Shown: positions 17,577 to 27,950, numbered from the stretch's first letter. The stretch: DNA of 52,499 nucleotides from RGIG8767 sp964386235 (GCA_964386235.1 CAYLSH010000003.1:1-52499), one strand, 5' to 3'. The notes: generated from the letters alone by a model not told the origin. Made by a program: numbers and translations.

Positions 17577-18545
17577 TTATTCCTTTTTCATCCCGTTTTT
17601 GTCAAAAGAAATGTGTTCATGGATAAAGGCAAGAATTCTATCCTCATTATGGTCAAACTCCTGCTTGTTTACCCAGATTACATCCTCTTCTTTGCGAAAC
17701 CAGGTTAACTGGCGCTTGGCAAAATGCCTTGTATTTTGTTTGATGGTCAAAATAGCATCTTCCAAAGTGGATTTGCCGTCAAAATAGGCAAGTAGTTCTT
17801 TATAACCAACGCCCTGCATACTAACCAGATCCTGTGTGTATCCTTTTTCTAAAAGCTGATGCACTTCACTTTCCAGCCCCTGCCGGATCATATCATCCAC
17901 CCTTGCATTGATTTTTTCATATAAAAGATCCCGGTCGTCATTTAAAACAAAGTAACAGAAATCATACACCGCTTCTTTGTTCCTTTGTTCCTCATTGTAT
18001 TCGGAAAACTTTCTGTTGGTAAAATGAAAATATTCCAGGGCACGTACCACTCGCTTATTATTATGGTAATGAACACCGGCAGCATACTCCGGATCACATT
18101 CTTCTAACAGATGATACAGGTTTTTCTTTCCTTCTTCCGTCCTGCTCATTTCATAGAGGGAGTTTCGGTAAGAATCATCATGATCCTCCTCTTTAAAATC
18201 AATGCCATATAAAAGAGCCTGAATATAAAATGCCGTTCCTCCCGTAATAATGGGGATATGCCCGCGCTTATAGATCTCTTCCATGGCATCCTGAGCCAGT
18301 TTTTGAAAGATCGCCACATTGAATTCTTCGTCCGGATCCAGACAATCAATCAGATGATGGGGAATTCCTTTTTTTTCTTCTTCTTTAATTTTGGCGGTGC
18401 CAATGTCCATGCCACGGTATACCTGCATGGAATCTGCGCTGATGATCTCACCATTCATTTCTTTTGCCAGCCGTATAGATAATTCTGTCTTTCCGACTGC
18501 CGTTGGTCCGGTAAGAATCAGTAAAGGTCGTTTTTTTTCAGTCAT
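17577..18545 (-). CDS. miaA: tRNA dimethylallyltransferase
   Basis: MiaA transfers a dimethylallyl group to N6 of A37 in tRNAs reading codons that start with U. The P-loop GPTAVGKTE (about 12-20), ISADSMQVYRGMDIGTAK, and ITGGTAFYIQAL are intact. Length is 322. It lies 8 bp after mutL. MiaB, which acts on the same base next, is encoded upstream at 23113-24546, so both steps of the ms2i6A37 modification are in one gene run. Confidence 0.96.
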   Translation of the reverse strand: MTEKKRPLLILTGPTAVGKTELSIRLAKEMNGEIISADSMQVYRGMDIGTAKIKEEEKKGIPHHLIDCLDPDEEFNVAIFQKLAQDAMEEIYKRGHIPIITGGTAFYIQALLYGIDFKEEDHDDSYRNSLYEMSRTEEGKKNLYHLLEECDPEYAAGVHYHNNKRVVRALEYFHFTNRKFSEYNEEQRNKEAVYDFCYFVLNDDRDLLYEKINARVDDMIRQGLESEVHQLLEKGYTQDLVSMQGVGYKELLAYFDGKSTLEDAILTIKQNTRHFAKRQLTWFRKEEDVIWVNKQEFDHNEDRILAFIHEHISFDKNGMKKE

Positions 18546-18553
18546 TCGAAACC

Positions 18554-20413
18554 TCAGATAATTCGTTTGAATTTCTTTTCCAATTCATATTTTGTCATGG
18601 AAATAATCGTGGGTCGTCCGTGCGGACAATGATAGGGATTGTCCAGTGTCATCAGTTCCCGGATCAATTCCTTTACTTCTTCCCTGCTTAGCCGGTTATT
18701 CCCTTTTACCGCCGCTTTGCAGGACATGGATGCTATTTTTTCATAGATCAATTCCTGTTTTCCCTTCGGAACATCACTGCATAGTTCATCCAAAAGGGAT
18801 ATAAACATATCTTTTTCATTTTGACCGAACAAGTCAAGGGGAACGCTTCTAACCGCAATCTCATCGCTTCCGAAATCTTCGATTAAAAACCCCAGCCCCT
18901 CAAAGTATGGTTTGTATTCTTCTACAATATTTTTTTCCTTTGGCATAAGGGAAATAATAATCGGCGGATTTAAGGTCTGTGTTTCCATATTCTTTTCCTT
19001 AAAATGCTTTACAAGCCGCTCGTATTTTATCTTTTCATGCGCCGCATGCTGATCCATAATCAGTAATTTATCCCCGTATTCAATCATCCAGTAAGTATCA
19101 AACAATTGTCCGATGATCTCATATTCTTTTTCCGCTTCCTTAGAAAGAAACGGGGTTTCAAACAGGGACATCTGTTCCGCGCCTTTTGCATAGACCACCT
19201 TATCCGCTTTGATCACATTGCCGGTTTGTGGCATCACATCTTTTTGCTCCGTTAAGGTGCCGAGTACGGAAGGAATCTGATAATCGCCCTTATCTTCCGC
19301 TACCAGAGTAGATACCTTTTGTTCATTTTCGATACGTTTTTCTTCAAATGGTTCCGGACCTTTTTTGACTTCCGGTCCGGCTGTATCTTTTTGGGGTTCG
19401 GAAAGGGAAACATCCGGAATCAGTTCCTGCATTTTCAGCACACTTCCCACGGTACTGGAAATGTAATCAAAAAAGTATTCACTGTTTGAAAACCTTACAT
19501 CCATCTTTGTAGGGTGTACATTCACATCCACAACTTCCGGAGATACCTCAATATTTAAAACAAAAAACGGATATCTGTGCTGCATCAGATAGGGCGCATA
19601 TCCCGTCTCAATGGCTTTTGCAAGCACAAGACTCTTAATATAGCGGTTATTTACAAAACAATTCTCATAATTGCGGTTAGAACGGTTGAGTGTGGGTTTG
19701 CCAATGGCTCCGACGACAGAAATCCCCTTACCTTTCTGCTCCACAAAAAGCATTTCCTTCGCAATTTCTTTTCCGTAGATCCGGTAAATCAGTTCGTTTA
19801 AATTGCCGTTTCCGGAAGTATTAAACTTCATTACTCCGTTTTGAATAAACTGAAAAGAAACATTCGGTCTCGAAAGGGCTATTCTTTCACACAGATCATT
19901 AATCTGGGCAGCTTCCGTAGAAGGCGACTTTAAGAATTTTTTACGCGCAGGTGTATTGTAGAAAAGATTTTTTACAATGATGGTCGTTCCGTTCGGAACT
20001 CCGATTTCCTGCACTTCTTTTTCTACCGATCCTTCGATTACATAACGGATACCGGTTAAACTCTCATGTGTTTTGGTAATCATTTCTACCTGTGCCACTG
20101 CAGCGATACTCGATAAAGCCTCTCCGCGAAAACCAAGTGTCTGAATGGAAATCAAATCGGACGCATCCTGTATTTTACTGGTTGCATGGCGGTAGAACGC
20201 ATTCTTTACCTGGGATTTTTCAATTCCGCAACCATTGTCCGTTACGCGGATAAAAGAAATCCCCCCGTCTTTGATCTCAACAGTCACAGATTCCGCACCG
20301 GAATCAATGGCATTTTCAACCAGTTCTTTTACCACGCTTGCAGGACGTTCCACCACTTCACCGGCAGCAATCTTATCTATGGTTTCTTCGCTTAATATTT
20401 GTATCTGTGCCAT
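18554..20413 (-). CDS. mutL: DNA mismatch repair endonuclease MutL
   Basis: MutL links MutS mismatch recognition to strand incision. The N-terminal GHKL ATPase has IAAGEVVERPASVVKEL, DNGCGI and TLGFRGEAL. A variable linker spans about 340-430. The C-terminal domain has the endonuclease motif DQHAAHEKIKYE together with SCKAAVK and CPHGRPT metal-binding motifs, as expected in bacteria without MutH. Length is 619. It follows mutS by 17 bp with an AGGAGG-type site. Confidence 0.97.
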   Translation of the reverse strand: MAQIQILSEETIDKIAAGEVVERPASVVKELVENAIDSGAESVTVEIKDGGISFIRVTDNGCGIEKSQVKNAFYRHATSKIQDASDLISIQTLGFRGEALSSIAAVAQVEMITKTHESLTGIRYVIEGSVEKEVQEIGVPNGTTIIVKNLFYNTPARKKFLKSPSTEAAQINDLCERIALSRPNVSFQFIQNGVMKFNTSGNGNLNELIYRIYGKEIAKEMLFVEQKGKGISVVGAIGKPTLNRSNRNYENCFVNNRYIKSLVLAKAIETGYAPYLMQHRYPFFVLNIEVSPEVVDVNVHPTKMDVRFSNSEYFFDYISSTVGSVLKMQELIPDVSLSEPQKDTAGPEVKKGPEPFEEKRIENEQKVSTLVAEDKGDYQIPSVLGTLTEQKDVMPQTGNVIKADKVVYAKGAEQMSLFETPFLSKEAEKEYEIIGQLFDTYWMIEYGDKLLIMDQHAAHEKIKYERLVKHFKEKNMETQTLNPPIIISLMPKEKNIVEEYKPYFEGLGFLIEDFGSDEIAVRSVPLDLFGQNEKDMFISLLDELCSDVPKGKQELIYEKIASMSCKAAVKGNNRLSREEVKELIRELMTLDNPYHCPHGRPTIISMTKYELEKKFKRII

Positions 20414-20430
20414 GAAAACCTCCTACCTGT

Positions 20431-23088
20431 CTATTCGCTTTTCCATCTGTTATTCAGTTTGTTTTGCAGACGGTACAGCGTGTTAAGTGCATCTAAAGGT
20501 GTCAGGGTACTGATGTCAATGGTTTTGATCTCTTCGATCACATCTTCATCTTTTACGGTGTCAAAAAGGGATAACTGATTCAGTTCCAGTTCATCCGGTA
20601 CATCCACTTTCTTTTTTGTGTCATTTTTCTGGGGAATGGAGATATTCTGTACTCTTTCCAAAATATCCTTATCCAGAAGTTCCGATAAAATCTCCTTTGC
20701 CCGGTCAATCACAATCTCCGGTACTCCGGCAAGTTTGGCTACCTGGATACCGTAACTGCGATCCGCTCCTCCGCGGATAATCTTGCGCAAAAATACGATG
20801 TCATCGCCCTCTTCTTTTACGGCAATGCAATAATTATTTACGTTTTGAATCTTACCTTCCAATTCCGTTAGTTCATGATAATGGGTGGCAAAAAGAGTTT
20901 TTGCACCAAGTATCTTGGTATTGGATATAAACTCAATCACGGACCATGCAATACTCAGTCCATCAAAGGTAGAAGTTCCTCTTCCGATCTCATCTAAAAT
21001 CAATAGGCTTTGGGAAGTGGCATTCCGAAGAATATTGGCTACTTCGTTCATTTCCACCATAAATGTACTCTGTCCGCTTGCCAGATCATCGGATGCTCCT
21101 ACACGGGTAAAAATACGATCCACAATGCCGATATTGGCTTTCGTGGCCGGAACAAAAGAGCCGATCTGTGCCATCAGTACAATCAGGGCACTCTGCCTCA
21201 TATAAGTGGACTTACCTGCCATATTAGGTCCTGTGATAATGGAGATGCAGTTTTTCCCGTTGTCAAGATACGTGTCATTGGGAATAAACATGTCATGTTC
21301 GATTACCTTTTCTACAACAGGATGTCTGCCATCTTTAATCTGGATAACACCTTTTTCATTCAGGGTTGGACGCACATAATGATTCTGTTCTGAAACAATG
21401 GAAAGAGAAGCAAATACATCCAGCCTTGCGATCTCTCGCGCCGTTTTTTGTATACGCTCTAACTGTTCGGCGATATGATCCCTGATCTCACAGAATTTAT
21501 CATACTCCAATGTAACAAGTTTATCTTCCGCATTGAGAATGGTGTCCTCTAATTCCTTCAGACGCGGCGTGGTATAACGTTCCGCATTGGTAAGGGTCTG
21601 TTTGCGGATATAATCCTCCGGCACCAAATCCTTAAAGGAATTGGTCACTTCAAAATAATAGCCAAATACCTTATTGTAACGGATACGAAGATTCTTAATG
21701 CCCGTACGTTCTTTATCCTCTGCTTCTAACTGGGCAATCCAGGTTTTCCCTTCGGTTTTTGCCTTGCGAAGCATATCAATATCCGGATCATAACCATCCC
21801 TGATGATACCGCCTTCTTTTATCTGTAAAGAGGGTTCCTCCTTAATGGAGGCCTCAATCAAAGAAGTAATATCCTCAAGTCCGTCAATCGTTTCGGAAAT
21901 ATGGTAAAGTGCTTCCGCTTTCATCCCACCGGTAACGGTTTTAATCGGCGGCATCATTTTTAAGGATGCTGCCAGTGCAATCAGATCCCTGGGATTGGCA
22001 GTATGAAAACTGATTTTTCCCATCAGACGTTCCAGATCATACACCGGATTCAGGTATTCCCTTATCTCATCACGCTCGCAGGGATTCTTGCAAAGATCAT
22101 CCACGGCATCGAGGCGGTATAGAATCTTTTCTTTATCGATCAATGGCTGCTCAATATATTTCCGCAACAGTCTGGCGCCCATTGCTGTTTTGGTCTTATC
22201 CAACACACCAAGCAGGGAGCCTTTTTTCTGTTTGTCACGTAAGGTCTCGCAAAGTTCCAGATTCCGTCTGGTGGAACTGTCAAGAAGCATGTATTTATTG
22301 GTCAGATACGGATAAATATGGGTCAGATGATGCAGAGAATTCTTCTGCGTATCGTACAGATACTGCATCAGTGCACCTGCCGCAATCGTACCAATCGGAA
22401 ATTCTTCAATTCCGATTCCCTGTAAAGAAAGCACGTGAAAATGTTTCATCAGGATCTTCCGGCACTGATCTTCATCAAAAAAATGCGGATCCAGTGGAAA
22501 AATACAGATTCCCAGACGATTTTTCAATTCTTCCAATTGTATACCGCTGAATAAAAATGCATCATTACAGATAATCTCAGCCGGATTGTATTTTACAATC
22601 TCATCCAGCAACTGATTTTTATTGGCTACTTCCGTCAGATAGTAATCACCGGTAGTAATATCGGAGATGGAGATTCCGATAATCTCATCAAAATAGGCAA
22701 TACACATCAGATAATTGTTACGGTTATCTTCAAACGCCTGTGTATTTAAGTTTGTACCGGGCGTTACAACGCGGGTCACTTCCCTTTTTACAATTCCTTT
22801 TGCCAGCTTTGGATCTTCCACCTGCTCACAGATAGCAACTTTGTACCCTTTTGAAACAAGTTTGTTCAGATACCCATCGACTGCATGATAGGGAACTCCG
22901 CACATGGGAGCCCGTTCTTCCATCCCACAGTTTTTTCCGGTAAGAGTCAGTTCCAATTCTTTCGATACGACAAGCGCATCTTCAAAGAACATTTCATAGA
23001 AATCTCCCAGGCGGTAAAATAAGATGCAGTCCTTATATTGTTCTTTCGTTGCAACATATTGCTGCATCATTGGTGTCATTTCTGACAT
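20431..23088 (-). CDS. mutS: DNA mismatch repair protein MutS
   Basis: MutS recognises mismatches and small loops. The mismatch-contacting Phe-X-Glu is in GDFYEMF near residue 30. The connector, core and clamp regions follow. The ATPase has Walker A GPNMAGKST, LLILDEIGRGTST (Walker B) and the C-terminal helix-turn-helix. Length is 885, normal for MutS1. AGAGGAAAG precedes the ATG. It is followed by mutL and preceded by miaB. Confidence 0.97.
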   Translation of the reverse strand: MSEMTPMMQQYVATKEQYKDCILFYRLGDFYEMFFEDALVVSKELELTLTGKNCGMEERAPMCGVPYHAVDGYLNKLVSKGYKVAICEQVEDPKLAKGIVKREVTRVVTPGTNLNTQAFEDNRNNYLMCIAYFDEIIGISISDITTGDYYLTEVANKNQLLDEIVKYNPAEIICNDAFLFSGIQLEELKNRLGICIFPLDPHFFDEDQCRKILMKHFHVLSLQGIGIEEFPIGTIAAGALMQYLYDTQKNSLHHLTHIYPYLTNKYMLLDSSTRRNLELCETLRDKQKKGSLLGVLDKTKTAMGARLLRKYIEQPLIDKEKILYRLDAVDDLCKNPCERDEIREYLNPVYDLERLMGKISFHTANPRDLIALAASLKMMPPIKTVTGGMKAEALYHISETIDGLEDITSLIEASIKEEPSLQIKEGGIIRDGYDPDIDMLRKAKTEGKTWIAQLEAEDKERTGIKNLRIRYNKVFGYYFEVTNSFKDLVPEDYIRKQTLTNAERYTTPRLKELEDTILNAEDKLVTLEYDKFCEIRDHIAEQLERIQKTAREIARLDVFASLSIVSEQNHYVRPTLNEKGVIQIKDGRHPVVEKVIEHDMFIPNDTYLDNGKNCISIITGPNMAGKSTYMRQSALIVLMAQIGSFVPATKANIGIVDRIFTRVGASDDLASGQSTFMVEMNEVANILRNATSQSLLILDEIGRGTSTFDGLSIAWSVIEFISNTKILGAKTLFATHYHELTELEGKIQNVNNYCIAVKEEGDDIVFLRKIIRGGADRSYGIQVAKLAGVPEIVIDRAKEILSELLDKDILERVQNISIPQKNDTKKKVDVPDELELNQLSLFDTVKDEDVIEEIKTIDISTLTPLDALNTLYRLQNKLNNRWKSE

Positions 23089-23112
23089 GATTGCTTTCCT
23101 CTTTCTTTGTAT

Positions 23113-24546
23113 TTAAACGGGTTCTCCAAAGTAATAAAAGCCCTTTGCTTCCGTTAATCTTACCTTTACAATCTGACCGATCAGGGAGGCATCCCCTTTA
23201 AAATGCACAAGCGCATTGTTGGATAGTCTTCCTGTTACCAGACTGTCATCCTGTTCATTCATTTCTTCTACTAAAACCGTATGCACCTGTCCTGTTAAGG
23301 CTCCGGCCTGTCTGGCTGCCGTTTGCTGAACAGCTTCGAGTACACGGTTAAACTGTTCCTGTGCCACCTGTTCCGGCACCTGGTCTTCCATGGCTGCCGC
23401 CGGTGTGCCGGTACGCTTGGAGTAAATAAAAGTAAAGGCATTGTTAAAGCCGGCTTTATGGATCACATCGATGGTCTCATCCACATCCTCTTTGGTTTCT
23501 CCGGGAAATCCCACAATAATATCCGTTGTAATAGACAGATCCGGAATCTCTTTTCGCAATTTATCCACCAAAGCAAGATACGACTCCTTTGTGTAGCGTC
23601 GGTTCATCTTTTCCAATATTCTGGTAGAACCGGACTGCAAAGGCAAATGCAGATGACGACAGATCTTCTTTGAATCACGCATCACTTCAATCAGTTCATC
23701 CGACAGATCTTTCGGATGGGATGTCATAAAGCGGATCCGTTCAATGCCGTCAATTTTTTCCACTTCCTTTAACAAAGATGCAAACGATATAGGAGTGTCG
23801 AGATTCTTACCATACGAGTTGACATTTTGTCCAAGGAGCATTACTTCTTTAACACCATCCGCAGCCAGTGAGCGGATCTCCTGTAAAATATCCTCCGGTT
23901 CCCTGCTTCTCTCCCTGCCTCGTACATAGGGGACAATGCAGTAACTGCAGAAATTGTTACAGCCAAACATAATGTTTACGCCGGATTTAAAACTATATTT
24001 ACGATCCGTCGGAAGCGATTCCACGATCTTGTCCGTCGACTCCCAGATATCTACAATCATTTCGCCTTCGTCTGCCTGTAAAGTACGGTATAAAAGTTCT
24101 GCAAAACGAAAGATATTATGGGTTCCGAAGATCAGATCCACCTGTCTGTAACTCTTTTTGATCTTTTCGATCACGGACGGTTCCTGCATCATACAGCCGC
24201 ATAAGGCAATCTTCATATGGGGATTTTTCTTTTTGTAATGCTGTAACTGTCCCAAACGTCCGTATACACGCTGGTTGGCATTGTCTCGAACCGTACAGGT
24301 ATTATAGATCACAAAATCTGCTTCTTCCGTGTCCACGATCTCGTAACCGGCAGTTTCTAAAATACCCACCAGTTTTTCACTGTCTTTGGCATTCATCTGA
24401 CAGCCGAATGTTGTCACGCAGCAGGTTGGCTTTCTGCCGGTCACAGCAGTATTATGCGCAATCAGATCCTGTAATTTTTTAAGATAATCCGCCTGTCTTT
24501 TTTCTTCCTCTTCGTTTATTTGCTTTGGAGCATTTTTAAATTCCAT
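23113..24546 (-). CDS. miaB: tRNA-2-methylthio-N6-dimethylallyladenosine synthase
   Basis: MiaB is a radical-SAM methylthiotransferase acting on i6A37 of tRNA. It has the N-terminal cluster domain (TTFGCQMNAKDSE, first of three Cys), the radical-SAM motif FGCNNFCSYC (CxxxCxxC) and a C-terminal TRAM domain ending at VRLTEAKGF. I chose the ATG at 24546, preceded by GAGGAA at a normal distance; a start four codons earlier has its site too close. Length is 477. It lies 8 bp after the 5-formyl-THF cyclo-ligase gene. Confidence 0.95.
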   Translation of the reverse strand: MEFKNAPKQINEEEEKRQADYLKKLQDLIAHNTAVTGRKPTCCVTTFGCQMNAKDSEKLVGILETAGYEIVDTEEADFVIYNTCTVRDNANQRVYGRLGQLQHYKKKNPHMKIALCGCMMQEPSVIEKIKKSYRQVDLIFGTHNIFRFAELLYRTLQADEGEMIVDIWESTDKIVESLPTDRKYSFKSGVNIMFGCNNFCSYCIVPYVRGRERSREPEDILQEIRSLAADGVKEVMLLGQNVNSYGKNLDTPISFASLLKEVEKIDGIERIRFMTSHPKDLSDELIEVMRDSKKICRHLHLPLQSGSTRILEKMNRRYTKESYLALVDKLRKEIPDLSITTDIIVGFPGETKEDVDETIDVIHKAGFNNAFTFIYSKRTGTPAAAMEDQVPEQVAQEQFNRVLEAVQQTAARQAGALTGQVHTVLVEEMNEQDDSLVTGRLSNNALVHFKGDASLIGQIVKVRLTEAKGFYYFGEPV

Positions 24547-24566
24547 AAAGTTCCTCATTTCCTATA

Positions 24567-25148
24567 TCATATAATCTGTAAAATCTCATTTTCGGTTACA
24601 ATGCCCGTAAGCGGTATGTCCAGTTCACCGCTTTTAACATCTTCTACAAGCTGCATCCGGTAACTGAGTGCAATGCGCTCTTTGCAGGGAATTCTCATCA
24701 GATAACGATCATAATACCCCTTCCCATAGCCGATGCGTCCGCCTTTTTTATCAAAAGCCACGCCGGGTAAAAGCATTACGGTATCATCCCTATGTCTGGC
24801 AAACAGTTTAGCGCTAAATCTTTTATCCGGTTCTTCTAAAGGTTCCAAAATTCCTTTGTATCCGGTAAACAGATCATTCAGACCGTTAATCCGGTAAAAA
24901 TCCATGTCTTCGCCGCATACCCTCGGCACATAGACTTTCTTTCCCATGGAAAGCAGCCTCTCAATCAGTGCTTTTGTCCGGACCTCACTTGTATAATCCA
25001 CATAACATAAAATATATTCTGCATTTTGAACACTTGGCAGGGTAAGAAGATTTTTTAGAATGGAGATGCTTTTTTCCATGCATTCTTTATCCGTCATTTC
25101 CGAGCGAAGTCCAAGCATCTTTTTTCTAATGGAGATTTTTGTTTCCAT
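24567..25148 (-). CDS. 5-formyltetrahydrofolate cyclo-ligase
   Basis: The enzyme converts 5-formyl-THF to 5,10-methenyl-THF with ATP and returns a storage folate to the one-carbon pool. The 193-residue protein has the basic N-terminus with IRKKMLGLR, and the signature GVAFDKKGGRIGYGKGYYDRYL is seen in two parts (GVAFDKKGGRIG and GYGKGYYDRY). Its start overlaps the preceding DUF896 gene by 23 bp, indicating coupled translation. The formate-THF ligase at 39813-41483 feeds the same pool. Confidence 0.93.
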   Translation of the reverse strand: METKISIRKKMLGLRSEMTDKECMEKSISILKNLLTLPSVQNAEYILCYVDYTSEVRTKALIERLLSMGKKVYVPRVCGEDMDFYRINGLNDLFTGYKGILEPLEEPDKRFSAKLFARHRDDTVMLLPGVAFDKKGGRIGYGKGYYDRYLMRIPCKERIALSYRMQLVEDVKSGELDIPLTGIVTENEILQII

Positions 25149-25344
25149 ACTTTTCTCCCAGATTTACCACGGATCCGTCCTCATTTTGTATACTGATATT
25201 ATTCAACTGTCCGCGAAGATTCCTTCTTACCGCCAGAATATATTTCTGCCGAAGATCCTTCTGTTCTTTCTTTTCTTCTTCCGTCAGACCCTCGTTCTGG
25301 GATTTATGATAAAGTTCATTAATTCTGTCAATTATTTCCTGCAT
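25126..25344 (-). CDS. DUF896 small protein (YnzC-like)
   Basis: The 72-residue protein is a helical hairpin of the DUF896 family: IIDRINELYHKSQNEGLTEEE, then KDLRQKYILAVRRNLRGQL. The Bacillus member YnzC is SOS-linked, but its molecular role is not known. It has AGAGGG upstream and overlaps the cyclo-ligase gene. The 44-bp gap before it shows no convincing promoter, so it is probably transcribed with proB. Confidence 0.85.
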   Translation of the reverse strand: MQEIIDRINELYHKSQNEGLTEEEKKEQKDLRQKYILAVRRNLRGQLNNISIQNEDGSVVNLGEKYGNKNLH

Positions 25345-25388
25345 AGTAAATGACCCTCTTTATGTTCTTTTTTTCTATCCAAATCACA

Positions 25389-26270
25389 TTAAGAATGCAT
25401 ATCCCTAATAAATTCAATTACATCAAAGTTCTCATCCTTATTCGCCTTAAACCAGGTTCCCAGGTTACGGCCGTCAATCAACCGGTGGATAATACGGATA
25501 TCGCTGCTGTTTGCAATAATCATATCCGCACCGCAGCTGGTGGAAATCTTTGCGGCATTCATCTTCGTATTCATGCCACCGGTTCCTACATTGCTTCCGG
25601 TGCTGGCTTTCCCCATTTGCATATATTCATCCGTTAATACATCCACTTCTTCGATGAATTTAGCATCCTTATTGACCCTGGGATCATCCGAATACAAACC
25701 ATCAATATCGGATAACAGGATTAACAGATCCGCACCTACAAGCGATGCCACAATGGCGGATAAGGTGTCGTTATCGCCAATCAGGATGTCGTCCTCACCT
25801 ACGAGGATCTCATACGTGGAGACCGTATCATTTTCATTTACGATCGGAATAACGCCAAGATTTAAAAGTTCCATGAAGGTATTGTAGGCATTTTCCCTGT
25901 TTACATCATCCACAATGGTATTCTTTGTCATCAGAATCTGCGCCGCAATCTGATTGTACTCTGCAAAAATTTTCTGATACGTCATCATCAGTCTTGCCTG
26001 CCCGATCGCAGCACACGCCTGTTTAAATCCCATATGTCTGCCATTTTTGCTCTGTGCATAGGCACCAATTGCTTTTTTACCAACGGCGATCGCACCACTA
26101 CTGACTAAAATAACATCCTTTCCCTGATTACGGATGTTACAAAGTTCCCTGCATAATACATCCAGTTTCGTATAATCCAGATCGCCGGTCTCCTTATGTT
26201 GTAAAGAAGAGGATCCGATCTTAATAACAATTCTTTGTTTATCCTTTATTGCTTCCCGTATTTTTTCCAC
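25389..26270 (-). CDS. proB: Glutamate 5-kinase
   Basis: ProB phosphorylates glutamate in the first step of proline synthesis. The amino-acid kinase domain is complete: IVIKIGSSSL, VSSGAIAVGKKAIG, GDNDTLSAIVA and STGSNVGTGGMNTKMNAA. The C-terminal PUA domain found in E. coli is missing, as in many clostridia. The longest frame starts with an ATG at 26282 that has no ribosome site. A GTG at 26270 has GGAGG six bases before it and gives the expected N-terminus, so I start there (293 residues). proA is not in the window. Confidence 0.92.
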   Translation of the reverse strand: MEKIREAIKDKQRIVIKIGSSSLQHKETGDLDYTKLDVLCRELCNIRNQGKDVILVSSGAIAVGKKAIGAYAQSKNGRHMGFKQACAAIGQARLMMTYQKIFAEYNQIAAQILMTKNTIVDDVNRENAYNTFMELLNLGVIPIVNENDTVSTYEILVGEDDILIGDNDTLSAIVASLVGADLLILLSDIDGLYSDDPRVNKDAKFIEEVDVLTDEYMQMGKASTGSNVGTGGMNTKMNAAKISTSCGADMIIANSSDIRIIHRLIDGRNLGTWFKANKDENFDVIEFIRDMHS

Positions 26271-26304
26271 AACAGCCTCCATAAAATGTATTCATAACCA
26301 ACCT

Positions 26305-26333
26305 ATTATACTATATACAGTACTTTTTCGCAA
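26305..26333 (-). promoter_or_regulatory. Promoter for proB
   Basis: On the minus strand TTGCGA (26333-26328) and a perfect TATAAT (26310-26305) are separated by 17 bases. The predicted transcript begins about 25-30 bases before the GTG start of proB, so the leader holds only the ribosome site. The -35 lies inside the last codons of the upstream flavoprotein gene. Confidence 0.6.
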
Positions 26334-27939
26334 TTGCTTCCACAACTGCCAGTCCATCCATGGCAGCGGATGTGATACCGCCGGCGTATCCGGCGCCTTC
26401 TCCGCAAGGATATAAGCCTTTTATAGCGGATTCACAACCCTCATCACGATGAATACGGACCGGGGAGGATGTTCTGCTCTCCACTCCCGCAAGAATACAA
26501 TAATCATCATCAAATCCGGGAATCGTTTTTCCAAACGAAGTCATTCCTTCTATAAACGCCTGTTTTAAGGATTCCGGTAACAGTGTGCGAAGATCCGCCA
26601 TCCTGTATTTACCTTTGATACAGGGAGAAAAAGAAGAAGAAATATAGTCTCTTTTTCCGTTCTGATTGGCATAATCTCCATAAAACTGTATGGGAATACT
26701 GCCCGCTCCCAACTGATAAGCTTTTTCTTCCAGTTTTCTTTGAAATTCCACACCTGCCAAAGGATGTTCACTTGCATAATCCTTTCTTGACACAGAAACC
26801 ACGATTGCACTGTTTGCCACACCACTGTCCCGTTTGCTGTAACTCATCCCGTTAACAACCAGTCTGTTTTGTTCACTGGAAGCATTTACCACATACCCGC
26901 CCGGGCACATACAGAACGAATAAACACCCCGTTCAAGCGAAGTCTTTGCAGCCAGTTTATAGGCGGCTGCCGGTAGTGTGAGTTTTTCATTCACATTACC
27001 ATACTGAGCCCTGTCAATCAGTTCCTGTGGGTGCTGCACGCGCATCCCCACCGCAAAATCCTTGGCTTCCATGGGAACCTTTCTGTTATATAAGGTCTGA
27101 AAGGTATCTCTTGCACTGTGTCCGATCGCTAGAATAACGGATTCACAGGGAATTGTCTGTGTTTCATTAATGACCAATCCGGTCAATACAGTGTTTTCCA
27201 CAATAAAATCGGTAACTTTGCTTTCATAATGGATCTCACCACCCCATGTGAGTATCTGATTTCTCATATTTGCCACTGTTTTTGCCAGAATATCCGTACC
27301 AATATGGGGTTTGCTGTCGTATAAAATATGCTCGGGTGCCCCGTTTTCCACAAAAATACGAAGCACTTCATGATTTCTTCCGGTTTTGTCCTTGATCAGG
27401 GTATTCAGTTTACCATCGGAAAATGTACCGGCTCCGCCTTCCCCAAACTGTACATTGGAATCGGAAAGCAAATGGGAATCCTTCCAGAAGTCTTCCACAT
27501 CTTTAAGCCTATCCTCTACTTTTTTGCCGCGTTCATAAATACGGGGACAAAAACCTGCCTTTGCAAGCATATATCCGGCAAATAGTCCTGCCGGTCCCAT
27601 ACCGATAATAATGGGCGGATGGCACATTTTTTGCGTTCCGCTTACAGTCAAAATATAATTCTTTTCGCGATAACGGATCACATCCGTGTTCTTAACATGC
27701 TTTAGTATCTTTTCTTCTGCTGTTTCTTTTTCTAATTGCACGCAAACGGAATACACCCGGAATAATTGCGGTTTTTTCCGGGCATCCAGGGATTTTTTTA
27801 AGATACGCAGCATCACAATACTCTTTTCATCGATGCGGTATTGTTTGCAGATTTTATTCTTTATCTGATTGATTTCATAATCCGGCTGATCATTTTGTGT
27901 GGCATCCACCGGAATCTTTATCTGATTGATCTGAAGCAT
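26311..27939 (-). CDS. NAD(P)/FAD-dependent dehydrogenase, COG2509 type
   Basis: The 542-residue protein has an N-terminal alpha-beta region (about 1-85), then a FAD-binding Rossmann motif IIGMGPAGLFAGYMLAKAG, FGEGGAGTFSDGKLNT, and the C-terminal GEGAGYAGGITSAAMDG, all hallmarks of the uncharacterised COG2509 flavoproteins. The substrate is unknown. The start chosen is the ATG at 27939 behind AAAGGATTT; an earlier ATG at 27999 would read through the previous gene. It lies 11 bp after another FAD protein. Confidence 0.88.
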   Translation of the reverse strand: MLQINQIKIPVDATQNDQPDYEINQIKNKICKQYRIDEKSIVMLRILKKSLDARKKPQLFRVYSVCVQLEKETAEEKILKHVKNTDVIRYREKNYILTVSGTQKMCHPPIIIGMGPAGLFAGYMLAKAGFCPRIYERGKKVEDRLKDVEDFWKDSHLLSDSNVQFGEGGAGTFSDGKLNTLIKDKTGRNHEVLRIFVENGAPEHILYDSKPHIGTDILAKTVANMRNQILTWGGEIHYESKVTDFIVENTVLTGLVINETQTIPCESVILAIGHSARDTFQTLYNRKVPMEAKDFAVGMRVQHPQELIDRAQYGNVNEKLTLPAAAYKLAAKTSLERGVYSFCMCPGGYVVNASSEQNRLVVNGMSYSKRDSGVANSAIVVSVSRKDYASEHPLAGVEFQRKLEEKAYQLGAGSIPIQFYGDYANQNGKRDYISSSFSPCIKGKYRMADLRTLLPESLKQAFIEGMTSFGKTIPGFDDDYCILAGVESRTSSPVRIHRDEGCESAIKGLYPCGEGAGYAGGITSAAMDGLAVVEAIAKKYCI

Positions 27940-27950
27940 ATAAATCCTTT

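Noticed and set aside
26271..26282. ATG at 26282 as the proB start
   Set aside because: No Shine-Dalgarno before it; the GGAGG inside the first codons points to the GTG at 26270.
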